From contig CM067109.1 in the NCBI GenBank assembly GCA_034008185.1, positions 57,064,801-57,128,800 on the forward strand: a stretch of 64,000 nucleotides of DNA, in the 5' to 3' direction. Under the pieces are notes generated by a model, which saw only the letters and a program-made list of their open reading frames with translations, was not told the origin of the DNA and searched no databases. Source of the DNA: Gorsachius magnificus (lineage: Eukaryota; Chordata; Aves; Pelecaniformes; Ardeidae). The first letter of the stretch is position 1; each line of letters begins with the position of its first letter. A program made the position numbers and the translations under genes. Shown piece after piece: positions 51,287-63,108 of the stretch.

Positions 51287-51433
51287 GAACTTCTTTCAAT
51301 CCTGCCCAGGCAGGCTGCAATTTTGAGGAAGATCTGTGTAATTTTTACCAGGACCACAAAGATGGCCCAGGATGGAGCAGAGTGAAAGTGAAGCGTAACG
51401 TGTATAGAGCAGGAGATCACACTACTGGGTTTG
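51287..51433 (+). CDS. MAMDC2: MAMDC2 exon 7: linker and start of MAM domain 3
   Basis: This exon has 147 bases, phase 1 in and phase 1 out, with acceptor atcttttag|gaact and donor ggtttg|gtaaat. It encodes GTSFNPAQAGCNFEEDLCNF, YQDHKDGPGWSRVKVKRNVY, RAGDHTTGF. It holds the CNFEEDLCNF motif with two cysteines, the GPGW region and the DHTTG turn that define a MAM start. The linker residues before the first Cys differ from the remembered human sequence, while the domain itself is nearly identical. A 554-bp solo LTR sits in the intron just before it (about 560 bases upstream). Confidence 0.95.
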
Positions 51434-52302
51434 GTAAATCAAAACTCCTTTTCACTGGAAGAGTCAAGCTGAATATAAACGTTAACCTGTTCGCTCTGTC
51501 AAATTATGTCATCAGCACACTGGTTAGATTAGATTGCCTCACTGCAGCTCTCTGCCATTAAAAATCAGCATACACTGCTCTGTCCTAGCTGGGACGCTGA
51601 CTGTGCCTCCCCACATATAAAGGGGGAAGGTCACGTACTGAATAGTCGTGCAGGGCCATAAATCAGAGTATCTTCACTACACTGATCTGTAGTCACTGAA
51701 GGGATGATTCCACAAAACTATGCAAGCATATGTAATAGTAGCTTGATGCATTGCTTTTAATATAGAGGAATGGTGGGCTCTGAGCTCTTCCAGGCTTCGG
51801 ATAGTTGGCATTTTTAAGGGAAAACCATGAAATGTTGTATGGTGAAGCCATGTAATGGAAGGCCTGCTAGTAAGTTCTGAAACTCACACATCTCTCTGTG
51901 TAGAGTATTCATGGTTCTTATTCATGTGTGCTGAAGTCTCACCTCTTTATACTTGGTGCAGGGAATAATAGGCCTTGTGCCCCATCCTTCATTCTTCGGT
52001 CTCGGAGTGGTATATTTGAAACAGACAGGTTTTCAGTGAGGCCAGCAGGCCAGAGTATTTTGCAGTGTAAATTTGAAAAGCGCTTATTTTTGGTAACTTA
52101 GCCATGTGCCAGTTTAACTGGAAGTAGCCGGGATGCTTTTAGAAAAATTATTTCCTTTCAAACAGAGCGTGATAATCTGTTTCATGCCAGCAGAAACTAT
52201 TTATGTAACCAAAGTCTGATGAAATAATGGAAGCTGCTTTAATTACAAATCAGCTGTGCTAATTGTGTGTTAGAAATACTCAATAATTGTGCTGTCTTGC
52301 AG
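51434..52302 (+). other. MAMDC2: Intron 7
   Basis: An 869-bp GT/AG intron. I saw no repeat. Confidence 0.9.
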
Positions 52303-52568
52303 GTTATTACTTGTTGGCAAACACAAAGTTTACATCACAGCCTGGGTACATTGGACGTCTGTATGGCCCAACCCTGCCAGGAAACTTGCAGTTTTGTCTG
52401 CGCTTTTATTATGCCTTATATGGGTTTTTCAAAATGAGTGGTACTCTTGCTGTTTATATCTTTGAGGAGAATCATGTCGTTCAAGAGAAAATCTGGTCCG
52501 TCTTGGACTCTCCAAAGGGAGTTTGGACTCAAGCTGAAATCTCCTTCAAAAAGCCTATGCCTTGCAAG
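52303..52568 (+). CDS. MAMDC2: MAMDC2 exon 8: core of MAM domain 3
   Basis: This exon has 266 bases, phase 1 in and phase 0 out, with acceptor gtcttgcag|gttat and donor tgcaag|gtaaga. It reads GYYLLANTKFTSQPGYIGRL, YGPTLPGNLQFCLRFYYAL, LAVYIFEENHVVQEKIWSVL, GVWTQAEISFKKPMPCK. It is the MAM core with its conserved Cys in LQFCLRFYY, and it is almost unchanged from remembered human MAMDC2. One oddity is that the exon ends ...MPCK where I recall ...MPTK in human, adding a cysteine next to the cysteine-rich start of exon 9. The following intron (52569-63014) is the second longest in the window. Confidence 0.96.
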
Positions 52569-54538
52569 GTAAGAGCCAATTCTTCAAGTCTGCTGAATTC
52601 TGGATGGAGATTTTCCTTGCCTTTTCCTCCCAGGCTTCTTTGTTATCTGGGGGTTAATTCTAAATGAGCTATACGTGCAAAGTGAAATAGAGCTTCCCAG
52701 GCAGTACAGAGGGGAGTAGAGTATTTCTTCGTGGCCTGGCTCCTGTGGGAGCCCCGATAAAGGGCCTTTGTACCAGGAATGGGGCAGCGTTGCCCTGGTG
52801 TCCTCAACTACAATCACAGTGTTTGTGGAGATTTCACTTGGGAGCTCTAAGGAGAGCCGGTTGTGTCTTGGTTTCTCAGCAGGCTCCACATTCACTCATT
52901 TTTGTTTGTTTGTTTCCTATGTGATTTGCATTACTGTACTCAGTTACAGATTTTTAAGTAATTTGAAGAATCAGTACTGGTAAGTTCTGGTCAAAATGGG
53001 GAGCTGGTCCAACTCAGCCTAAACTCAGTCCTAAACTCAACCACTGGCTTAAAATATGAAACCAGAAGTCAGTGTAATTTAGAGCAATGGACTTGAAGTA
53101 ATTGCAGCATCTGGTTTGAGAGGTCACTTTGTTATCTCAGCAAGTTAATAAGAATAACATAATATTTCACATCACCTCCTGAGTAAGTTCTCAAGCTGCT
53201 GGTTTTCCTCACCTCTACTCTTTTTACGAAAACAGACTTTTACACAAATTTGTGTAGGTGCTACTTATGTGGTTATCCTTATTTCTGTAATGGGTTTTCA
53301 ATATCTGTGAGTCATCTAAAGAGGACCAGATGGATTACCACCTGATGACACTGAGATAAACCCAGCTTTTTTTCAGAGTGCGATAGTAATATGAACATAT
53401 GAATGAAAGTTTGTCTTGTAACTCTGGTATTTCTAAATTACAGACAAACATCTTAAGCAATTTCCCCACTACAAAGTCATTTTTGAAATTGCAGTAGTTA
53501 TTTAGTTTAACTTTTCTTGAAAAAAAAACCCACCCTGTTTTTCTTTGAGGTAAATATACTGTAAAAGAAAAAGTTCACCAAAAAAAAAGTTGCCTGTGTT
53601 AAAAGGAAAATTTATGCTGAAAATTTCAGTCCTAATTGTTGGCTAGTGTTTTCTCCCAGATATCTGATACCTTAAAAACTTGATGCAATTTTTTATGTAC
53701 ATATTTTTATGCATAAAACACAATAGAATTTCTAATTCCCTTTCAACTGACATAGAAAAGAAAATCATTACTGCCCAGCAAGTGCATGATAGAAAAGTCT
53801 CTCATAGAATCATCCCAAAATATTTGCAGAAATGTATTTTTCTCTCTTTTTTAATCATTAAAAGGTGTTCGTTAAAAAGGCAAACTTTTAATGTAGTTTT
53901 GCCATCTCCTGTTTACGTATTTCTTTATTACTTCTAAAAAGGTTCAGTAGCCTGTGTAGCGTAATACACTGTATGAGTAGTGATGACAGCTGAGCATGAC
54001 TGTTAAAAATGGTTTATAGCCTTGGAGGTGGCAGGTTTTTTAGCATCTGACATTTACATGGAAAATCTTTTCCAATATGAATTTATGAAGAACTATTTTT
54101 ATGTTTTCCTAGAAATTAGTATATCTAAAACACTTGTGAAGAAGCTTGCCTGGGATGGAAAGCTTTTTGTGAATTGCAGCTTTCGTGTCTGTAGTTACCA
54201 GTCTGTCTGTAGGCAGTAACAGAGAATAACAGTAACAGGAGAATATCCTTGCTGATTTTGAGCCTGAAAGTCTGCAGGAGGGAAGAAACCCCATGCTCTG
54301 CTGCAGGAGGGCTTGTTGGCCTCTGGCAATTCTCAAAAACCTTCAGTGGGTCCTTGAGGTCTTGTGATGGGGAAACCTCCTTTCCCACAGAAACAAGTTG
54401 CAAAATGTTTCTGTTGAGGAGGCATTCCTCAAATATCACAAAAAGTGAGATTTCTTGGGCTTTAGAGAACTCAGCATGTGTTCAGCATATCATAATTCAG
54501 ACATCCCTCTGCCAAATAACTATCCATGTATTTGGGGG

Positions 54539-54558
54539 GTGTGTGGGTGTGTGTGTGC
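54539..54558 (+). repeat. GT dinucleotide microsatellite
   Basis: A short interrupted GT run (gtgtgtgggtgtgtgtgtgc) in intron 8. Confidence 0.8.
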
Positions 54559-57017
54559 AGGTGAAGTTCTACTTCAGGCTTGATTTTAACCTATTCTTTC
54601 ACACTGTCTTTTTTCCTGGATTGGAAGATTAAACTAGGTTTAGAGTAGGGATTAAGTTGCAGTTTTGCATATGTAGTAGATGCCATTGGTACAAAATACA
54701 TCATGCACAAGCTATAATGTGCTGGACTTTGTAAAATGGTTTTATGGTTTTCACGATGGATGTGTATGTATATATAACATCAGTTTATAAAGTTTTCCTT
54801 AGACCAATAGTACATGGAAGGCTATGGGTGAAGTTCTGAAGCATGACAATATATGGAAAAGTATATCAAAATGTGTTTACAGCTGAGAAGGTAGCATACA
54901 AAAGACAAATGATGCCAAAGTTTAAGCATGTGTCTGCTTGCCATAAGGCAAGGGTGAAAAACTGGTGTAGTTACAGGTTGTCTGCTTGTAATAGTCACAA
55001 GCAGGCTTGAATGAAGTTACACAGTGAACCTGATTCTGGCTTTTCCTTGCAATCTCATGCCCAACTCTTCAACCTCAATACTTTAAAAAGTCCTTTCATG
55101 CTTTATTTTATTTGTTTCTTCTTTGCCAAACCAACAGGAGGAAATGAAGGAGCACTGTGTGGCATCATATAAAGACTTTGGTTAGTTGTCTGTACAGATG
55201 AGTCTGTCTAGGATCTGCTGAAATAGCTGACAAGGAACACTCATTTCAATGGATGTTTTAAATGTAGGCCAGCAGTGAAGGTCCATCAGAGACTGTTTTG
55301 CCTGACAGCAAGGAGTGGTCGGAACCAGCAAGCCAGGGATTACACTTCAGATTCTGGAGAGACAGTATAGAGAAACATGAGAGAAACAAGCTCACTAAAC
55401 CTTTCTTGTCCTGTCTCCTCCAACCTGTCCTTGTGTCTCTTGCCTCCTCACTGATGCATCTTTGTCTTATCTATCCTGCCCCATAGGTAGCAACCCTGTA
55501 AGCCCATTCCCCATCTTACTTCTTGCTCCTCAGCTCTGGACAGTCCAATTTTTTACCCTCTAATCCTGTCCATGTTCCAGACTGTTTGACCTGCTTGTCC
55601 CAGTTCTTACAAATTTTAGTTTTTCAAAACCTAACGACTTGACAGAAAGCACAGTTCTGGCACAAAGACCAAACCCTGACACATTTCATGCTCCTACTCC
55701 AAAGCCTAGGAGTGCCCAAGCTTTTCAAAGAATTTTTTAAATAGGGGCAAAATAAAACCTTTTTTCCTAGCCTTGTTCTCGGAAATGATGGAACTGTTTT
55801 GGCTTAAATCTTCCAAAACAAGCCTGAAGCAAGGACCCAGCATGGAAATTCTGAGCTGAAATCATTGCATCTTGGCAATATTATAAGCAAGTGAAAAGTA
55901 GTCTTTTAATGGAGTGAGGTGGTCTCAAGATAGGGCTGCCACCTTTCCTCTAATACAGATGTGGTGGCTGATGTTCCTATCGTATTGTTTTCTGAGATGC
56001 ATCATGGCTAGACTTGGATGGTAAGAAGTTGTAGGTATGCACGGTAGTTTGGCTGATCAAAATCTTGGTTACTGGGTGTGACTTGTCGATTGGGTCAGCG
56101 CCTGTGGAAACAGTAAACAGTCTCCTGCCAGACCCTTAATGACCACTTAACTCAGCAAGGCAGTTGTTATGCTGCTTTGGCCAGGGACTCCTGAAGGTCA
56201 TAACAATTTTGCAGCCAGAAAACAATTGTTCTAAAATACCTGATTACCTATGTCCTTCATCTTTCTTCTACTATGAATACTACTCCCACGACTTTGAAAA
56301 CAATACGAAATCCATCTGATGTGTTTTAAATTTGTTTGCATCAGGACAATAAAAAGGCTCAGATTTTCATCTCTTGGTTTGTGTAATGGTTTTTGAAAGT
56401 TCTTTTTGAATTAGCTAACTGCAGTCTGGCACAGGTGGTTGGCTTGAGTTCTGTGAGCAGGAAATGTGAAGCTGGCCAGCAGGCTTTAATGTAACACTTT
56501 GAAACTACCACGATGAAAAGGTTAGGTGGGTATGATCCAGCTAAACAAGTCAAAAATGTTTCTACATAGATATATATGCGTACATACTGCAAATACGTAT
56601 GCTATATAATGCTAGTGAGAAGGCAGGAAATTTCAAATCCTGATTTCTCAATTTGTACTTGAGGCACTCTCTCTTTTAGTTAGTGTAATGATTCTATACA
56701 CATACAATATTGGTTTTATACTCTGTAGTGCCCAAGGAATAAATATGAGAAGGAAGAAATAAAAAAAAAATCCTACCATTTATTAAAATAAATGAAACAG
56801 TTGATGCTTTGTTGTGTAAGCCTCTTAAAGGGCAGCATAAAAATATGAGTCTGAAGTATGTAGATTCTTTTGATCTGACTGAATGTAATGAAGCTGATCT
56901 TCCAAGCCAATACATGGCAGGAAAATGTCAGAGCTAACTGGAAGAAAAATTCATATATGGCATACGTAACCTTGGGATGGTTGCATGCACTATGAAGCAA
57001 GAATCTGCATTATAATG

Positions 57018-57036
57018 TTGTGTGTGTGTGTATATA
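57018..57036 (+). repeat. GT/TA microsatellite
   Basis: A GT run turns into TATATA in intron 8. Confidence 0.8.
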
Positions 57037-57524
57037 CGCCACTACAGAAAAATATTTCTTTTATGCAACTTCACAACAAAGTCCAAATGCCTAGATTAAA
57101 ATGAAGGTTTGAATGCACATGGGTCTACTTACATCAGTTCTGTTCATTTCTGCTAGATTTGGTTCACCATTCTGAAGCTCGCGTTTTCAAAAGCAAGCAT
57201 CTCATGTTGTTTATCCTTTCATGCAAGTCTTTGCAATGTTACCTAGCACTGCAGTGCTTTAATACCTCCCACAGAGTTCAAAACCAAATCCTCAGAAAGG
57301 TAGCTGGCATCATAACAAGTCCACCCTACTTCCCTCAGAGTACTTGTGGCAGCACTTCCTGGATTCTCATTCTTTCAGTCTACTTTTCTTCCTGTCTGAT
57401 TTTTTTTTCCCCCTCACTCGCTTTCCTTGAGTTCATCTGTTTGTTTTCACCCGTCCTCTGTAACTAATTTTAGTTGCAGTTGTGAGAAAGCAAAATCAAG
57501 TGATTGAGTGTTACACTTCAATGT

Positions 57525-57690
57525 TTACATGTTTTAAAACAAACAAAAGGGAAGACTTTTTGGATAATGACTAAACACTGAAATCCTTTGCTGCACAATG
57601 CTGTGGAGGTCAATAGTATACGCGTGTTTAAAAAGGGATTAGGCAAAGTCATAGAAAATAAACCTCACAGCAACTGTAAACACAGTGGTA
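57525..57690 (+). mobile_element. Ancient CR1/L3-like LINE fragment, + strand
   Basis: The order 'ttttaaaacaaacaaaaggg', 'ctttgctgcacaatgctgtg', 'gaggtcaatagtata' and 'aaaaagggattaggcaaa' matches the old CR1/L3 3' region. The first block also resembles 48240-48260 of the remnant in intron 5. It is heavily diverged. Confidence 0.7.
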
Positions 57691-58080
57691 CAAGTGTGAC
57701 CTGCAGTTCAGCAAATTGTTCAACTCTCTGGGGTCTGAACATAATATAATGGCACAAACAGCTTTATGGTTGATTTGTTTCTTGTACTGTTTTCACTAAA
57801 CATCCATTATCACCCCTCCACCATCCTAGGGCTTCATATGAGGGCCTTTGGACCTTTGTTCATTGCTATGATGATGTTCACTATTAAATTATTCTAGCAT
57901 TTCTCTTTGATGATGAGAAATTTGTGTCTCCCACTTGTCCAACAAAGTCATAGCTAAATGAATAAAGAAATCTTGGATATATGATGAAGTCCTAGATCCC
58001 AGTGACCAAGTCACTGGTATAAAGAACACAGTTCTCCAGTCAGGTATCAAGTCAAGGAGGGCAGACATCCTAGGCTGCAT

Positions 58081-58101
58081 CTCCTCCTCCTCCTCCTCCT
58101 C
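58081..58101 (+). repeat. CTC trinucleotide repeat
   Basis: Seven CTC units in intron 8. Confidence 0.9.
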
Positions 58102-61100
58102 TGAAAAACCCTCACTTGTGTCAAATAAAGGAGAGTTTTGGTATTGTTATGACATGACCCTTGATCAGTCTTCCCACAATAAGGTATGCAACCTAAAGAG
58201 GTTGGAATGAGCTGCAGTTTTATAGTATGGCCCTTTTGTTCTTCCTTCTCTCATGTCTAAACCAAGAAATTTCTTAAAGGGCAGCCACTGGAAATGCCTA
58301 TTTAAAATAAGAACATTAGGGTTTGTAAATAGTAGGATTAGTGCTTGCAAAATGTGTACCCCATCCTGTGATGTTTGATATATGGTTATGAAAATGACAT
58401 GGCAAACTGTAAAAGTTATTCAGGTTAGAAAGTGTTACCTAAGTGGCCTGCATCTTCACAGTAGCTAAGCAAGGAGATATGTTGCATGAAATATTACATA
58501 ACTCCTTTTGGTATCTGTGATACTTAACTGACATTTCCTTTTTTTTGCTCAGTTTTTGTTCTGGGTACTTAATATTCTGATACTATTATGCTGCGTCATC
58601 TGACAAGACTCCTCAGTCTAAAGGCAAGAACCTTTCCCTCTTATAAAAAGAGCCGAGGAAACTGTGTCACTGAAAAGAGGACAGAGCCGTAATAGCAGAT
58701 TTCTAGAAATCTAGGAGGGCCCTGGAGGACAGCTGAGGATATCGGTGTCCTGTACACATTTCTGTCCAGTCAGTATTCTCTACTAGACAGTGCAATCCAG
58801 TGAATACAGACGTAGCATTAACAGCCTGTGGTCCTAGGTTGTTCTGTTAGCTTTATGTTTTTCTTTCATTGTTTCTGCAGCCCACTTGCCCTGGGACAGG
58901 AAAGATTTTTAGATATTTATTCAAGTGTCACAAGCTTATTATCAATGTCATCCAATTATTTATGTAGAAGCTTTCATAATCCATTATTTTTCCCACAGAA
59001 GCTCGTTGTATTTACATGGCAAGAAATTGAACTTGCCTGGTGAGTGCCATTTTAAATCCATTTCTTTTATATGACAGAAGCTTGCAGACATTCTAATTTT
59101 GGCTTAATAGCTTACTTGCATTCTTGAGAAATGAGTTTCTGACTGTTTAAGTCAAAGAAAAACAAGCCACTTAAAATCTGGTTTAATCAGACTAGTTAGA
59201 GGTAATTTGGGCTACAGTGATAATGCATCGAACAGCCCTGGGACAATCAGAATGGTTCTCCCATTTCCTGTGTCAGTGAGGGGTCCCTGGCCTACATGCT
59301 TAAATGGCTGTGTACTATTGTAACTGACTGAAAAGTCAGGCTCCCTGTTGTACGAAAACATTTTGACTGCTTCTTTGTGTCGTGTCACACTTTTGTTTGT
59401 TGTGCTTGGATTATTTTTTGATTTTGTAATACTGAGTTTTTTGTCACTGTATGGAAATCACAACAGTTGCTTCTCACAAAGACCCCCCTCTCACTCCACT
59501 ATAACTGCCTTTCTCCTTAAAGAAATTGAACCTAAATATGCGTTTAAGTGACAGACTGAGTTTTGTGTCTACACTGACATACAGTACGCTGTTTAAACCT
59601 AGGAGTATTCGCTAGTATGGAATCAGGTAAAGTAATTTGCTGCAGAGGCGTAACTTGCTTTTAAGTCACCAGATTTGGCTGCTGTCCCAGTTTTTCTTCT
59701 GTTTGGCTGGTCTGGCTCTCTAATTGAGCAAGAGCTGTATTTTCTGGAATAAACAGGTAGGAAAGAAAACACACAGAACCCATAGGGATCTGGGGGCATC
59801 TTCTCTCCTTTTCTCCTGTTCTCAGTCCAGCTCCCTCCAAACCTCCTTTTACAAGCTTCCCCATTCAGTCCTTCCTTACACTTCTTGATGGAGGTACCCT
59901 ACTGCACATCCTGCTCTTCTCCAAAAGCAGGTAAACTTCACATGCAGACATTTTAACTCACACCTACTTGCAGAGATGCAGAATGCTAAGGATGAGAAGT
60001 CCCTTCTGCTGCACTCCGTGTCTGCAGCACAACCCCACGGCGTGTCATGGGAGAAGTGCTTGCTATACCAGCTGTTCTCATCTGGCATGGTCATTACTGA
60101 TATAATCCAGGATAAATGCTAAGAACTGATTATTGATACTTTGAGGCCACAGGCCAGGAACATTGATTAAGCACTGGAAAATAAACAAACCAGCTTCCAG
60201 AAATCAGGGCAATGATTTGGAAGGAAACTAATGCCCTGGCTGTGTCCTGTTACTGGAATGAAAAGAGAAATGAGAGGAAAATATGTTTTATTTTTCAGTA
60301 ACATAGGCAACAACTGCCTGCATTTGATAATGTTTTTAATTTAGCCTCCAAGATAGCATGCAAGTCCAGGAAGATTTTTTACCTAGTTTGAAACAATTAG
60401 CATGTTGTTCGTCTGCCATATTTTATGAAGAAAGTGGGAGCTGAATGCAAAGATCCCCCTATTCTATTCTCCAAGGCATGAGATAATGTCATTAAAATTT
60501 CTTTTGGAAGAAGTTACCCAGGAAATATTTTCATTCAAAACAAGAACAAACATAAATCATCATGAGATTAGTCCTATCAAGACTGTAGAAAGGATTCAGA
60601 GATATGACGTAGGGTGCATATGAGTAGCAGAGTAAATCCAAATTAATACAGTTTTTATAGGTGAAGCTCAAATAGTCAAAGATGTCCCTTTATGACAAAA
60701 AAAAGGACATTTAGGACAAAAGAAGAGTGAATAAATTTGACCTGTGAATAAAAATATGTTCTATATCGTTGCCTAAAACTAAATACAGAATATAACGACC
60801 AAATAAGCCGAGGGGCCAATGAACGATTTCAGTACATTTGCTATAACTAACACTGGAAACTCCACATTCCCAAGCACAAGCTTCCCCCACCCCGCCCGCC
60901 TCCCCCTACTTCCATGCATTTATAAAGTCTGCTCATGGCAGTGTGTCACTCCACAGCACAAAAAGCGAGCGGAGAATTAGGAATGCTGAAGCTACAGATG
61001 ACAAAGCTGAACAAGTTTCCAAGTGCCACTGAAAGAGATCAATCCTCTGATTGTACAAAGGCTACTGGTTCAATGGCCTTTGAGAGATCAACATTTATAG

Positions 61101-61184
61101 TTCTGATGCTTTTGAAATGGAGGGCTTTCGGCAGGATCCAGTGGGTAATTGCATACCTTGTATGGAACAAATTATTGCAATTTA

Positions 61185-61240
61185 AGAATAAAGAACTTGA
61201 TCCTGCTCCCAATGATGTCAGTAGGAAAACATCACTTACA
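61185..61240 (+). repeat. Possible ancient amniote repeat fragment
   Basis: The sequence 'gatcctgctcccaatgatgt' followed by cagtaggaaaac resembles the GATCCTGCTCCCATTGA...TCAATGGGA segment I remember from old reptile/bird interspersed repeats. It is short and diverged, so the assignment is weak. Confidence 0.35.
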
Positions 61241-61673
61241 ACATGATTCCACAGCGCGGAAATGTTGTTTCACAAATGAGGACTGACCTCACCCTTTCAT
61301 GCGTGGTTTTCTGAAGATTCTTGGGTTTAGGACTATACTATGTCTTTAGTTTATTACAAATGTTCACCAGAATGCATTTATTAAAAGTCTGGTGAATGAC
61401 GTCCACCCAACGTCAGTATTTATTGTATTCTTTATTTCAAGAGACGCTACCATTTTTTAATAGATCGTGCCTGTTTCTTGAGAATGAACTTACAAAGTAG
61501 GAAACAATTTTTGTCCTGTTAAACTTTAGGGCTAAGAGAGCAGCTCTCCAGGGGAAAAAAAAATAAAAACAAGACCAGTTTTAGGCCAGTATACACTGAG
61601 CAGTTCTGCATGCTGTGTAGGGGCACTCAAGTCCACACCTGTAACAGTGTACAGGACAGATTATTACCAGTTA

Positions 61674-61729
61674 TTTTTATTACTTATTTTATTATTTTAT
61701 TATTATTATTATTATTACTATTATTACAG
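61674..61729 (+). repeat. ATT trinucleotide microsatellite
   Basis: An imperfect ATT array in intron 8. Similar words flank it (acaggacagattattacca before and acagtacagactattacca after), which suggests a local duplication around the array. Confidence 0.85.
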
Positions 61730-63014
61730 TACAGACTATTACCATGATTGGTTTGAACTGAATGGAAAATGGTTTTGTAAATTGCTGCATCCTGAGCAGC
61801 ATAACCTGTACATGCTTCAAAGGTTGAAGTGTAGTTACATCCCTGTCTGTTTTATAAGCATAAGGGTAGATAAAAACTACATAGCAAAGCAATCTAGCAA
61901 AATCTGGTGTAATGACCATATTGAAGGTGTTACTGAGCCCGTTAAAAGAGAAGATATTAAATAATGCATGAACAACTTTTAACAACCTTATTGTATCCAC
62001 ATGAAACTGTCAATCAGCATTTAACCTCAAATATGTAACTGAGGTGTTTACAGTTGTTCCAGAATATTAAACTGTTAGAAGTGACACTCATCCATCCCCG
62101 CTCACTAGCTCAGACTTCATCACGAAGGAATTGTTTTGAAAAGCTCCTCCCAAATTATGGTCTTAACCCCAATGGTCAAACAGATGGTTTGCAGTAGTTA
62201 GGCAAAGAAAAATGCCAGCAGTATTTTCACAAAATAAACCTTATTCTGTCTTCTGTAATTAAAATAGATCCATGTCAACCCTGGGAGAAGATCAGCTGGG
62301 AATCTTATGGTTTCTTTACATTTTATTTTGTCATCTCATGAGTGACTTTTATTTTCTGTGGCAAAATTAATATGTAGTCAAATAAAACATCTTGGGCACT
62401 ATTCTTAATCTTCACAAACCCAGATGAACGCTGTGAATGATGCTTAACATTTCCAGCCTCCTGCTCTATGGTATCATGGCCTTGTGTCATTTCTGAATAA
62501 TCCCATTTTATGCAGTAGTTTCATCTCATCTCTATTGTTCTTTGGTTTTTTGCCATGGTCATTTCTCTTGGCAATCACTCTGCATTACTCTTTCAAATTT
62601 ATTTTTCCATGGATAAAATCTCCTGGTTGTAAGGATGAGATAGCTGGGGACATTTGAGCTGTTCATGTTCAGGTTTTTTTTGAAGGGGAAACCACAACAG
62701 CATCAGTGAGTCATGTTTTCTCATACACTAAAAAATACACACTCTCCTAATAAACTGGAAACTACATACAGAGATACATCATTTGCCTATAAAAGTGAGA
62801 AAACACTTTCTGTTGAATGCAAACGTACATGTAAACCCAATGGATTTGAAACTTCAGTCATTGGCAGTGTTAGTATGTGCCAGAACAAAGTGTATTCATC
62901 ATTTCTGTCCTGTAGATTTCAAAATTATTTACGCATTTGGAAAAATCTAAGATTTCAGACTCCTCATAGCACCAGCTTTTGTTAGATACTTGAAACTTTC
63001 TTCATGTATTGCAG

Positions 63015-63108
63015 GTTGTCTTTGTCAGCTGGTGTAAAAGCTTCTGGGACTGCGGACTTGTGGCACTGGATGATGTATCATTGAGCCTGGGAAGCTGCCA
63101 AGCTGCTG
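63015..63108 (+). CDS. MAMDC2: MAMDC2 exon 9: end of MAM domain 3
   Basis: This exon has 94 bases, phase 0 in and phase 1 out, with acceptor tattgcag|gtt and donor gctgctg|gtaaga. It reads VVFVSWCKSFWDCGLVALDD, VSLSLGSCQAA. It has the CGLVALDDxSL...GSC end motif of a MAM domain plus the CKSFWDC pair that I remember as specific to MAM3 of MAMDC2. It is the last exon seen. The next exon, opening MAM domain 4, should lie beyond the right edge. A pure TTCTC pentamer array starts 112 bases after the donor. Confidence 0.95.

Larger units (their letters stand above)
52569..63014 (+). other. MAMDC2: Intron 8
   Basis: A 10.4-kb GT/AG intron with an ancient LINE remnant (57525-57690), microsatellites at 54539-54558, 57018-57036, 58081-58101 and 61674-61729, and a possible ancient amniote repeat piece near 61185-61240. 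No further MAM exon was found in it, and none is expected between exons 8 and 9. Confidence 0.9.
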
